DNA of 7,138 nt from NCBI GenBank assembly GCA_018826025.1, contig JAHKAK010000096.1, positions 1 to 7,138 of the forward strand, written 5' to 3'. This DNA comes from Patescibacteria group bacterium. Its GTDB lineage: Bacteria > Patescibacteriota > Minisyncoccia > Portnoybacterales > GWB1-42-6. A program made the translations under genes and the position numbers. Positions 1-5,769 of the stretch are shown in pieces. Each line of letters opens with the position of its first letter. The first letter of the stretch is position 1. The notes below the pieces were generated by a model. That model searched no databases. It was given only the letters and a program-made list of their open reading frames with translations, and was not told the DNA's origin.

Positions 1-93
1 ATAGCCCTGTTGTTTCAGCAGCGCCGCGGCCACCGCCGAATCCACGCCGCCGGAAAGCCCAATAAAAACTCGTTTTTTCCTACTATCTGGCAT
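1..93 (-). CDS. mnmA: tRNA-specific 2-thiouridylase MnmA, N-terminal fragment
   Basis: Only the first 31 codons lie in the window; the gene runs off the left edge. The peptide begins MPDSRKKRVFIGLSGGVDSA and ends LLKQQGY. SGGVDS (residues 14-19) is the PP-loop that binds ATP in the N-type ATP pyrophosphatases. The helix ending in LLKxxGY directly after it is typical of MnmA, which activates U34 of Lys, Glu and Gln tRNAs as the adenylate before transfer of sulfur to make 2-thiouridine. GMP synthase, NAD synthetase and QueC share the PP-loop, but their following residues differ; they remain possible because so little is visible. The start is the ATG at 91-93; an upstream in-frame stop (TAA) lies close by. 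A purine-rich GAGGGGAG (complement of 114-121) sits about 20 nt upstream, too far for a normal Shine-Dalgarno. The gene is divergent from efp. Confidence 0.75.
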   Translation of the reverse strand, partial: MPDSRKKRVFIGLSGGVDSAVAAALLKQQGY

Positions 94-121
94 ACGATAG
101 TTTTACCGCACAACTCCCCTC

Positions 122-150
122 TTGGCAAATTTTTAAAATCGTAGTATAAA
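122..150 (+). promoter_or_regulatory. Sigma-70-type promoter for efp
   Basis: TTGGCA at 122-127 (five of six matches to TTGACA) and TATAAA at 145-150 (five of six matches to TATAAT) are separated by exactly 17 bp. Transcription would start near 157 and give a leader of about 140 nt containing the palindromic repeat at 195-287. On the opposite strand TATACT (complement of 143-148) overlaps the same box and could be the -10 of the divergent mnmA gene, but no convincing -35 goes with it. Confidence 0.65.
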
Positions 151-194
151 AGAAATAGATGCTCGCGGGCATTTTTTAATTGTTAATCTACCCT

Positions 195-287
195 TGTCAT
201 TCTGAGCGGGGCGAAGAATCTATAATTTTCTGCCTGTCTCCGTCAAAATTGAAGGATCCTTCCCCGCTACGCGGAGTCAGGATGACA
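195..287. repeat. Imperfect palindromic repeat in the efp leader
   Basis: The left arm (195-220, beginning TGTCATTCTGAGCGGGGCGA) pairs with the right arm (251-287), whose reverse complement begins TGTCATCCTGA, carries an extra nine bases, then continues GCGGGG and AAGGATC. The extra bases help make a small hairpin CCGC-TAC-GCGG at 264-274. The right arm also contains the palindrome GAAGGATCCTTC (251-262). From memory, TGTCATTCTGAGCG-type palindromes are dispersed intergenic repeats in many environmental bacterial genomes, including Patescibacteria. The element ends 11 bases before the efp start codon, so when transcribed it would form the bulk of the leader and supply any ribosome-binding bases (the GGA at 280-282, too far upstream to be a good Shine-Dalgarno). 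Confidence 0.75.
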
Positions 288-298
288 CCAATAAAATC

Positions 299-865
299 AT
301 GATCAACTACAACGAACTCAAACCCGGCGTTTTTTTCGTAATGGACAACGAGCCATACGAGGTTTTGGAATTTGGCTTTATGCGCATGCAACAACGCAAG
401 CCCGTGGCCCAAACTAAAATTAAAAATATGCTGACTGGCAAGGTGCTCAACCGCAATTTCCAGCAAACCGATAGCTTTCAAGAGGCGGCCATTGATTACA
501 AAAAAGTTAAGTTTTTATACGCGCACCGCGACAAATTCATGTTTTGCGAATTAAATAATCCCTCCGCCCGTTTTGAATTGCCTCCGTCAGCCATTGGCGA
601 ACAAACTAAATTTTTAAAATCAAACTCGGAAGTGGAAGTGGTCTCTTTTAAAGAAAAAATTATCAATGTTAACTTGCCGATTAAAATGCAATTTAAAGTT
701 GTTGAGGCTCCCCCGTCAATAAAAGGCAACACGGCGCAAGGCGGCAACAAAGCCGTGAAAATTGAAACCAACGCCATGGTCTCAGCTCCCCTATTCGTTA
801 ACGAAGGCGACATTATTGAAGTCAACACGCAAACCGGCGAGTACTCGGGGAGAGTGAATAAATAA
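299..865 (+). CDS. efp: Elongation factor P with a divergent loop tip
   Basis: EF-P enters the ribosome between the P and E sites and stimulates peptide-bond formation when it stalls on consecutive prolines. The 188-residue length is normal and the three-barrel plan is visible: KOW-like N domain (about 1-63, with LKPG at 7-10 and EPYEVLEF at 18-25), middle OB domain (about 65-128) and C-terminal OB domain (about 129-185). The C-terminal signature reads VSAPLFVNEGDIIEVNTQTG plus EY (161-182), close to the family's PLFV..G..I.VDTRTGEY. The odd part is the domain I loop. Where most bacteria have PGKG with a lysine that is beta-lysylated or otherwise modified, this protein has MQQR (30-33); ungapped alignment puts Gln32 on the modified position, with Arg33 and Lys34 beside it. 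The start is the ATG at 299 with no clear Shine-Dalgarno; upstream are a good promoter and a palindromic leader. The gene stands alone and converges on the ATPase gene. Confidence 0.97.
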   Translation: MINYNELKPGVFFVMDNEPYEVLEFGFMRMQQRKPVAQTKIKNMLTGKVLNRNFQQTDSFQEAAIDYKKVKFLYAHRDKFMFCELNNPSARFELPPSAIGEQTKFLKSNSEVEVVSFKEKIINVNLPIKMQFKVVEAPPSIKGNTAQGGNKAVKIETNAMVSAPLFVNEGDIIEVNTQTGEYSGRVNK

Positions 866-900
866 GACTTTTACTCTGCTTTATTTCTCTAATTAAATAC

Positions 901-932
901 CCCCAATTGCGTGCGATCGCAAATAATCGGGG
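901..932. other. Small hairpin downstream of efp
   Basis: TTGCG (907-911) pairs with CGCAA (918-922), and outer CCCC (901-904) faces GGGG (929-932). The centre contains the perfect 10-bp palindrome TGCGATCGCA (912-921). There is no T-run after it, so it is not an obvious terminator; it could protect the 3' end of the efp message. It is short enough that chance cannot be excluded. Confidence 0.35.
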
Positions 933-952
933 ACATTAAACTTCCAACTTAT

Positions 953-997
953 TTCAGTGCAAAAAATCCCGCTTCTTGCGGGATTTTTTGCACTGAA
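953..997. terminator. Bidirectional intrinsic terminator between convergent genes
   Basis: Perfect 20-bp inverted repeat (953-972 and 978-997) with a 5-nt TTCTT loop. The core GC stem (TCCCGC / GCGGGA) is flanked by six A on one side and six T on the other, so each strand reads as a GC hairpin followed by a U-run. It lies between efp (plus) and the ATPase gene (minus), which converge here, and would end both transcripts. Confidence 0.92.
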
Positions 998-1001
998 TTT
1001 G

Positions 1002-1042
1002 CTTATCACTTATCACTTATCACTTATCACTTATCACTTATC
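1002..1042. repeat. Tandem heptamer repeat at the ATPase stop codon
   Basis: Five exact copies of CTTATCA (1002-1036) are followed by a partial copy CTTATC (1037-1042). On the minus strand this is TGATAAG repeated, beginning with the last base of the TAG stop (1042-1044) of the ATPase gene. Each unit contains the tandem stops TGA-TAA, and the 7-nt period puts stops in all three frames. It lies between the stop codon and the terminator. Confidence 0.95.
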
Positions 1043-2925
1043 TACAGCTCTGCTGTTTCGCCGGGTTTTAATTCTTTAACTTCCTCTGCCGTGACTTGAG
1101 GCGTGGGTGAAGTCGGCGGCACAGCCCTGGAAATTGACGGTTGGTTAACCAACGCATTAGTCTTGTCACGGGGCACAGCGGGTCCCACAACCTCGCTCAA
1201 CGCATTGCGCAATTCCGACAGGTCCGGCTCGCGGCGCTGTTTTCTTTCCATTGGTTTCGGGGCTTCTGACCTTGACGTTGGTGGCGCTTTGCGGCCCGTG
1301 GCTTCGCTCAAAGAAATAGCCGAACCGGTTTCTCTAACTACCGGTTCACTGACTATTTTTTTCGGCGCCTCTATTCTTTGTTTCGGCTGGGCGGTTGGTG
1401 CCTGCGCGCGGACTTTTATCAAACAATCTTTACAATAAACAGGACGGACGCCATCGGGTTTAAAATTTAATTCCACTTTTTTGCCGCATTCATAACACTT
1501 GTCAATATACACCGCCCCCAGCGGCTTTTCCATCCTTCTATCTTGCCCCCGCGATTTTGGCGGCAAGGCCGAAAACGACTCACCGCCCCTTGAATTGGCC
1601 GTCCTACGGTTTTCGCGCTGTCCGCCTTCCTCTTCCATCATTCCGCTCCAGCGCGCGATTTTTTCTTCCACTTCATGACGCGCCAGACCGCCATAGCGCT
1701 CGCGCGAAACTTTAATAATTTTCTCCCGACTGCTTTTTTCCTCGCGCACGATGGGCGACAAAGTCGTGGCTGAAAAAGGTCGGGAAGAAAACCCGTCAAT
1801 CATTAATTTTAAATAAACCTGCGCGAAGCCCAAGCCTACCAAATCAGGGGCCATGAACTCGGGCGAAAATTCTTTTTCCAAAAACTCCGCGTCCTCCGCG
1901 CCCACGCGAAAAATAATCATCGTCCCCACGTTCCCGAAAACCGCGTCCTTCACCCGCGTGGAGTTATCCGTTATCAGCTGGCCGATATATTGATGCGCCA
2001 GCGTTAAATTTAAACGATATTTTCTGGCTTCCGATAAAATATTGGCAAAGCTGTCTGTGGCAAAGTTCTGGAATTCGTCAACGTATAAATAAAAATTGCG
2101 GCGTTCGCTTTCGGGCATATCAACGCGCGACATCGCGGCCAATTGAAGCTTGGTTATCATCATCGCGCCAAGCAAAGCCGAAGCATCTTCGCCGATCAGG
2201 CCTTTGGATAAATTCATTATTAAAATCTTGCCCTCATCCATGGCCCGGCGCAAGTCAATAGTAGATTTAGTTTGACCGACAATATTCCTAATCATCGGAT
2301 TGGTTAAAAATTGCCCGACTTTATTTTGAATTGGCGAAATCGCCTCCACCTCAAAATTGCCCTTATACTTGGAAAACTCATCCACCCAAAAACTTTTAAC
2401 CACCGGGTCTTTCACTTTTTCCATTACTCTGGCGCGGTATTCTTTGTCAACGAGCAAGCGCATAATGCCCAGCAATGTTGAGCCGGGATATTCCAACAAC
2501 GCCAAAACGGCATTGCGCAAAACATATTCCAGCCGCGGCCCCCAACTCTCCGCCCAGATTTTTTTGAACACGCCAACCAGCCCCGACGCCACTAAGTGCC
2601 GATGCTCGGCGTCCACTTTTTCCATAACATTAAAAGCCATGGGAAATTCGGTATCAGCCGGATTAAAATAAATAACATCGTTAACCCGGCTGGAGGGCAC
2701 AAAGTCAATCATTTTTTCGGCAAATTCGCCGTGCGGATCCACAATGGCCACTCCCAAGCCCGCCTGAATATCTTGCTTGGCCATATTTTCCAGCAACGTC
2801 GTTTTGCCGGTGCCGGTTTTTCCGACCACGTAAACATGACGCTGCCGGTCGCCCGGCTTAATGCCAAACCGCCGCTTTTGATTGCGGAAATCCGTCTCGC
2901 CAATTAAGGTTATTTGTTCTGCCAT
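1042..2925 (-). CDS. TraD/VirD4-like DNA-translocase ATPase with zinc ribbon
   Basis: A 627-residue P-loop ATPase of the type IV secretion coupling-protein (TraD/TraG/VirD4, TraM-recognition) and HerA-like group. Walker A is GKTGTGKT (35-42), with VDPHGE at 62-67 as usual in the family. Walker B is YLYVDEF (279-285), followed by the region ending LTLAHQYIGQL (307-317) typical of the TraG C-terminal motif. The ATPase core ends near residue 390. A charged segment follows, then a four-cysteine zinc-ribbon-like motif (C477, C480, C498, C501), then a Pro/Lys/Glu-rich, probably disordered tail (about 505-627). There is no transmembrane segment, unlike VirD4; the upstream gene encodes one and probably supplies the membrane anchor. 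Family members pump DNA or pass substrates to a membrane channel; the substrate here is unknown. The start is the ATG at 2923-2925, since an in-frame stop lies 15 bases upstream; no Shine-Dalgarno is visible. No relaxase or other mating gene is in the window, so conjugation is not shown. Confidence 0.88.
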   Translation of the reverse strand: MAEQITLIGETDFRNQKRRFGIKPGDRQRHVYVVGKTGTGKTTLLENMAKQDIQAGLGVAIVDPHGEFAEKMIDFVPSSRVNDVIYFNPADTEFPMAFNVMEKVDAEHRHLVASGLVGVFKKIWAESWGPRLEYVLRNAVLALLEYPGSTLLGIMRLLVDKEYRARVMEKVKDPVVKSFWVDEFSKYKGNFEVEAISPIQNKVGQFLTNPMIRNIVGQTKSTIDLRRAMDEGKILIMNLSKGLIGEDASALLGAMMITKLQLAAMSRVDMPESERRNFYLYVDEFQNFATDSFANILSEARKYRLNLTLAHQYIGQLITDNSTRVKDAVFGNVGTMIIFRVGAEDAEFLEKEFSPEFMAPDLVGLGFAQVYLKLMIDGFSSRPFSATTLSPIVREEKSSREKIIKVSRERYGGLARHEVEEKIARWSGMMEEEGGQRENRRTANSRGGESFSALPPKSRGQDRRMEKPLGAVYIDKCYECGKKVELNFKPDGVRPVYCKDCLIKVRAQAPTAQPKQRIEAPKKIVSEPVVRETGSAISLSEATGRKAPPTSRSEAPKPMERKQRREPDLSELRNALSEVVGPAVPRDKTNALVNQPSISRAVPPTSPTPQVTAEEVKELKPGETAEL

Positions 2926-2972
2926 TTTTATTATTTTCTACAAATTACGAATCGCATTAAAACCCTAAGCGA

Positions 2973-3098
2973 GGATTTCGGTTTTAAAACGCTCAAAATT
3001 GCGAGCGGACACGGTTCCGCCTCGGGCGGAGAGCGAGCAATTTTGGCGAGTAAAATTTTCCTCGCTGGGGAAAATTTTACGATTTCAAAACCGATTTC
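2973..3098. repeat. Nested palindromic element between the two translocase genes
   Basis: Outer arms (2973-2989 and 3082-3098, sharing TCGGTTTT / AAAACCGA) enclose two further stems. Stem A: AAAATTGC (2995-3002) with GCAATTTT (3037-3044), containing TCCGCC-TCG-GGCGGA (3016-3030). Stem B: a perfect 12-bp stem GTAAAATTTTCC (3050-3061) with GGAAAATTTTAC (3069-3080) and a 7-nt loop. The whole could fold as a branched structure on either strand. Neither stem is followed by a clean U-run, so it is not a standard terminator. It fills most of the 183-bp gap between the membrane-protein gene and the ATPase gene. It could be a dispersed mobile palindromic repeat or a structured RNA that sets the expression of the downstream gene. 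Confidence 0.8.
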
Positions 3099-3108
3099 CG
3101 AGTGAATT

Positions 3109-4383
3109 TTACTCCATGGGCAGGTCCACCGGCGCGCTGCCTTTCTTAACTTCAATGTACGGTGTCATCGGGCCCTTAACGCCAATCGTCGGGAAGTGAA
3201 ACAGCGTGGCTAATTCCTCAATATTCAAAATATAACCCTTTTCCCAAAACGACCGCGCACGCATCATTCTCATCAGCACTCTTTGTTTATAAGCCTTGCG
3301 CGCTTTAGCAAAAAAATAATTAGCCTTGGTGGTCAACTTGGGGTCGGGCCGGAAACTATTCATATTCAAATTCGCGATTTGCATAATAACGCCCAAAGGA
3401 GCGGAAACATTAGCCATAGTAAAAATATTGGCCCGGCCAATATAAACAAAGTTGATCTTGGCGTCAAAACCCTTCTTGCTGGATTTAAGTTCAATGCCTT
3501 CAATAATCGCTTTTTCTCCCGGTGAAAGATGCAGGGCCCCACTGTACTTTTCGTCTTTTTTATCTGTGGCGCGCAGTGGCGCGGGATTACCGGTAATGAT
3601 GGCGTAAAGCGCGTCATAGATTGATTCAAACCAAGTGCGCCGATCCATCGCGAATAAACTTTCTGGCGGCGGCGTTTCTTTTTTACCCAATAATTTATCA
3701 GCCACGGCGCGGGCTTTTTTCTGCCAGTCATCCGGCACTGGCCGAAAAAGAATTTGCAGCCAGATTTGTTCGCCTTGTCTTAACTTGCCAAAAACTTCCA
3801 TTAAACCGGATAGGGGATCAAAAAACGGCTGGTCGGTCTTAGCCACATCCATCAACTCAACATAGGTTCTAATAGGATAGGCGCTATCTCTGATCATCGT
3901 TAAACGGCATCCCCATAAATTCCAATTTTTATTGGGAATATCCGCTGGCACATTCCAAACGTAATCCGGAACTTCGCGAATTTCCGCCTGCGGATATTGC
4001 GAATAAACTTGTGCTTCCACTAAATTACGAAACTTTTTCAAGATCCGCAAATAAAAATGAGCTTCACCGTTATAGCCAACCAACTCAAAACTGAAATAAT
4101 CCTGCATCACGCCCTTAATGTATTTTTCATATTTATAACCAACCGTGCCGATAACGCCCCAAAGTCCGGCAAATATCTGCTCCATGTTCTTGGGCGAGCT
4201 TTCCATTTCTTTTGGAGGCCGCACCTCCAATAAGATCCAATCCAGCTGCCGCCAATGCCAACGATAAATATAATACAGCCAACTTTCAAAAAAAATAACT
4301 GCCAAAATAACCGGCAGCCATATCCAAGCAACCCCGAAAAAAATATCCAAAAATTTAAAATAATTATTTAAAATCTCCTCCAT
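3109..4383 (-). CDS. Membrane-anchored partner of the translocase ATPase
   Basis: A 424-residue protein with one strong N-terminal membrane segment (about 15-38, from FFGVAWIWLPVIL on), a basic/aromatic stretch (WHWRQLDW, 42-49) suggesting the rest faces the cytoplasm, and a long soluble region. I cannot name a catalytic motif. Recognisable stretches are EQIWLQILFRPVPDDWQKKA (205-224), a helical basic segment (359-376) and LNIEELATLFHFPTI near the C-terminus (386-400). From memory, the last two kinds of stretch occur in Patescibacterial proteins that continue into a TraD/HerA-like ATPase; here the ATPase is the next gene. The likely role is membrane anchor or assembly subunit for that ATPase. 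Residues 237-240 are TPPP, a run whose translation EF-P typically helps. The start is the ATG at 4381-4383, immediately followed by GAG GAG, so a GGAGGAG lies inside the gene; none is seen before it. The function is inferred mainly from context. Confidence 0.8.
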   Translation of the reverse strand: MEEILNNYFKFLDIFFGVAWIWLPVILAVIFFESWLYYIYRWHWRQLDWILLEVRPPKEMESSPKNMEQIFAGLWGVIGTVGYKYEKYIKGVMQDYFSFELVGYNGEAHFYLRILKKFRNLVEAQVYSQYPQAEIREVPDYVWNVPADIPNKNWNLWGCRLTMIRDSAYPIRTYVELMDVAKTDQPFFDPLSGLMEVFGKLRQGEQIWLQILFRPVPDDWQKKARAVADKLLGKKETPPPESLFAMDRRTWFESIYDALYAIITGNPAPLRATDKKDEKYSGALHLSPGEKAIIEGIELKSSKKGFDAKINFVYIGRANIFTMANVSAPLGVIMQIANLNMNSFRPDPKLTTKANYFFAKARKAYKQRVLMRMMRARSFWEKGYILNIEELATLFHFPTIGVKGPMTPYIEVKKGSAPVDLPME

Positions 4384-4654
4384 TATATTTTATATTTTAA
4401 AAAACTAAAGCTCGCTAATATTCACAAATTTACCCCAGTTAGAAGTTCGGCCGTACGCGTACACTATTAATTAATAAATGTAGCCACAAATCGTTCGCGA
4501 CTCATTTTAACGGTATATATAAAACTTCTAACGGGGTTTACACGAATATACCCGTGAATTTATGAATATGTAAAATAATCCCGAGCTATATTAAAGTTAA
4601 AATTCGCGCCGATTGGCGTTTGATTCGCGGTTGTTCATATTATACTAAAAAATA
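4384..4654. other. Non-coding AT-rich region upstream of the translocase gene pair
   Basis: About 270 bp with no credible gene on either strand and no tRNA. It must hold the promoter of the minus-strand translocase pair unless that pair is read from further upstream past the terminator at 4655-4681; I see AT-rich -10-like boxes but no convincing -35/-10 pair. It is unusually rich in palindromes: CGGCCG (4448-4453), GTACGCGTAC (4453-4462), ATTAATTAAT (4466-4475), TCGCGA (4495-4500), and a small hairpin CGCC-GATT-GGCG (4607-4618). AGCTCG (4409-4414) faces CGAGCT (4582-4587) at the outer edges of the larger inverted repeat listed separately. A regulatory region or a structured RNA gene are both possible. 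Confidence 0.5.
4432..4537. repeat. Long interrupted inverted repeat
   Basis: ACCCCAGTTAGAAGTT (4432-4447) pairs with AACTTCTAACGGGGT (4523-4537): 15 base pairs with a single bulged A and 75 nt between the arms. Weaker complementarity continues outward, for example ATTCAC (4420-4425) with GTGAAT (4554-4559). The arms are too long to be chance in a region this size. No transposase or T-run is linked to it. It lies 49 bp upstream of the membrane-protein start codon. Confidence 0.85.
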
Positions 4655-4681
4655 AACCGCCCCGCAATAAGCGGGGCGGTT
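4655..4681 (-). terminator. Intrinsic terminator of the sigma4/HARE-HTH gene
   Basis: An 11-bp GC-rich stem (AACCGCCCCGC at 4655-4665 with GCGGGGCGGTT at 4671-4681) and a 5-nt loop. Read on the minus strand it is followed by TATTTTTT (complement of 4647-4654), a proper U-run. It begins 8 bases after the stop codon of the gene at 4690-5763. It should isolate that gene from the translocase pair downstream. Confidence 0.93.
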
Positions 4682-4689
4682 AAAAATAG

Positions 4690-5763
4690 TTACTTTTTCA
4701 AGGTATAGGCGCCGTCGCCCACACGGTCAAAGATTTTGCGGTTCTGCAAATTAATTAAAACCGTGTTCTCTTTCACCATTCTTTTTTCTAAAACTTTCTT
4801 GACGATTTCTTCCTTGCTCATCGGGTGGCCTTCCTTTTTCAAAATTTGCGCGATAGTTTGAACTACCGTGCCCGGCTCATAACCCCATTCGGTTAAAGCG
4901 TAAAGCCCGCGGCCCACCAAAACAAAACGCTTATCTTTTATTAATTCATTGTGTACGGTCTGCACATAAGCTTGGCGGCTGGACGGCAGAACTTTATTAA
5001 TCTCCGCTGTCACCTCGGAAAAATGCAGTGGTTTGCCCACGCTCTTTAAAATAATGTAGGCTTTATCCTTAACGCCACGCGGACTGATTTCCGGCCAGTG
5101 AATCAAACCAAAGTTCCCTAAACTATTTTGCTCAATGTGTTTGGAAACATCAATATAGGAATGGATGGCCCTGGCAGACAGCTCCGGAAAAAGACCGCCG
5201 GCCGCGGCCAGCAATTCCTCACGGGTAAAAACTTGTTTTTTGCTGTCTAAGTGTTTAATCAGGGAGTCAACGGTTTTTTTGGCCGCTTTGACAGAATTTT
5301 TATTATTAGTCCAAGCGGAATAAAAATAGTCGTTCTCCGGTAAACGATCAAAATCACCACCCAGTGACATGATGAAATAAAAAGCCGATTGGCGTTTTTC
5401 CAGTTCCGCCAAACCACCTTCTTTTTTCATCTGTTCAATCTCTTTAACCGGGAAACAAATATACGTCAAATCATCATAGAGTTTATGCTCCTTTTTGAAT
5501 TCGCCGTGATCTTTTAAGTGCTCATTAATAGTCTTAAAAACCGGCTGAAATTTATCTATGATTTTAGCCTGTTTTAAAGCGTTTAAGCCCCCTTCCTCAA
5601 TTTGGCGCACCCGCTCGCGCGTGATGCCATGACTCTGGCCAATGGCTTCCAGAGTATGGCGCCGGCCGTCTTGCAGCCCAAAACGCCGCGAAATCACCTC
5701 TTTGGTGCGGTTATTAGGAATATTTTGCAGAGCTTCGTTGACTAAATTTAAGATATTATGCAT
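4690..5763 (-). CDS. Sigma-70 region 4 / HARE-HTH transcription factor
   Basis: A 357-residue protein with three recognisable parts. Residues 17-66 resemble sigma-70 region 4: an RRFGL segment (26-30), then TLEAIGQSHGITRERVRQIE (37-56), the helix-turn-helix that in RpoD contacts the -35 element and the beta flap. Residues 70-225 are helical and unassigned. Residues 229-293 (KDKAYIILKSVGKPLHFSEV onward, ending GRGLYAL) fit a HARE-HTH winged helix, the fold of the N-terminal domain of the Gram-positive RNA polymerase delta subunit. A second similar winged helix occupies 298-357, ending GDGAYTLKK. There is no sigma region 2, so it cannot by itself open promoters as a complete sigma factor; an RNA-polymerase-associated regulator is the likelier role. 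The start is the ATG at 5761-5763, set by GGAGGAG 10 nt upstream. It has its own strong promoter and terminator, so it is a single-gene unit. Confidence 0.85.
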   Translation of the reverse strand: MHNILNLVNEALQNIPNNRTKEVISRRFGLQDGRRHTLEAIGQSHGITRERVRQIEEGGLNALKQAKIIDKFQPVFKTINEHLKDHGEFKKEHKLYDDLTYICFPVKEIEQMKKEGGLAELEKRQSAFYFIMSLGGDFDRLPENDYFYSAWTNNKNSVKAAKKTVDSLIKHLDSKKQVFTREELLAAAGGLFPELSARAIHSYIDVSKHIEQNSLGNFGLIHWPEISPRGVKDKAYIILKSVGKPLHFSEVTAEINKVLPSSRQAYVQTVHNELIKDKRFVLVGRGLYALTEWGYEPGTVVQTIAQILKKEGHPMSKEEIVKKVLEKRMVKENTVLINLQNRKIFDRVGDGAYTLKK

Positions 5764-5769
5764 TAAATT

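Noticed and set aside
912..921. GCGATCGC, the octamer known as HIP1 in cyanobacteria
   Set aside because: A single copy occurs in this window, and nothing else suggests a cyanobacterium.
1002..1042. Possible CRISPR array
   Set aside because: The units are 7 nt and directly adjacent with no spacers, so this is a simple tandem repeat.
911..1099. A plus-strand 62-codon open frame
   Set aside because: It runs through the perfect terminator hairpin and the heptamer array, its peptide repeats Tyr-His-Leu-Ser because of the heptamers, and its end overlaps the ATPase gene on the other strand.
2931..3155. A minus-strand 74-codon open frame across the palindromic gap
   Set aside because: It overlaps the end of the membrane-protein gene in another frame, has no ribosome-binding site, and its peptide only reflects the inverted repeats.
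1042..4383. Conjugative element or complete type IV secretion system
   Set aside because: Only a coupling-type ATPase and a membrane partner are present. No relaxase, VirB4, pilin, integrase or attachment site is in the window, and the flanking genes are housekeeping.
4384..4654. tRNA or other standard RNA gene
   Set aside because: I looked for the T-loop pattern and paired acceptor ends on both strands and found only GTTCGCGAC-like fragments without the rest of the cloverleaf.
4690..5763. A complete sigma factor
   Set aside because: Only region 4 is recognisable; region 2, needed for -10 recognition and core binding, is missing, and the rest is helical linker and winged helices.
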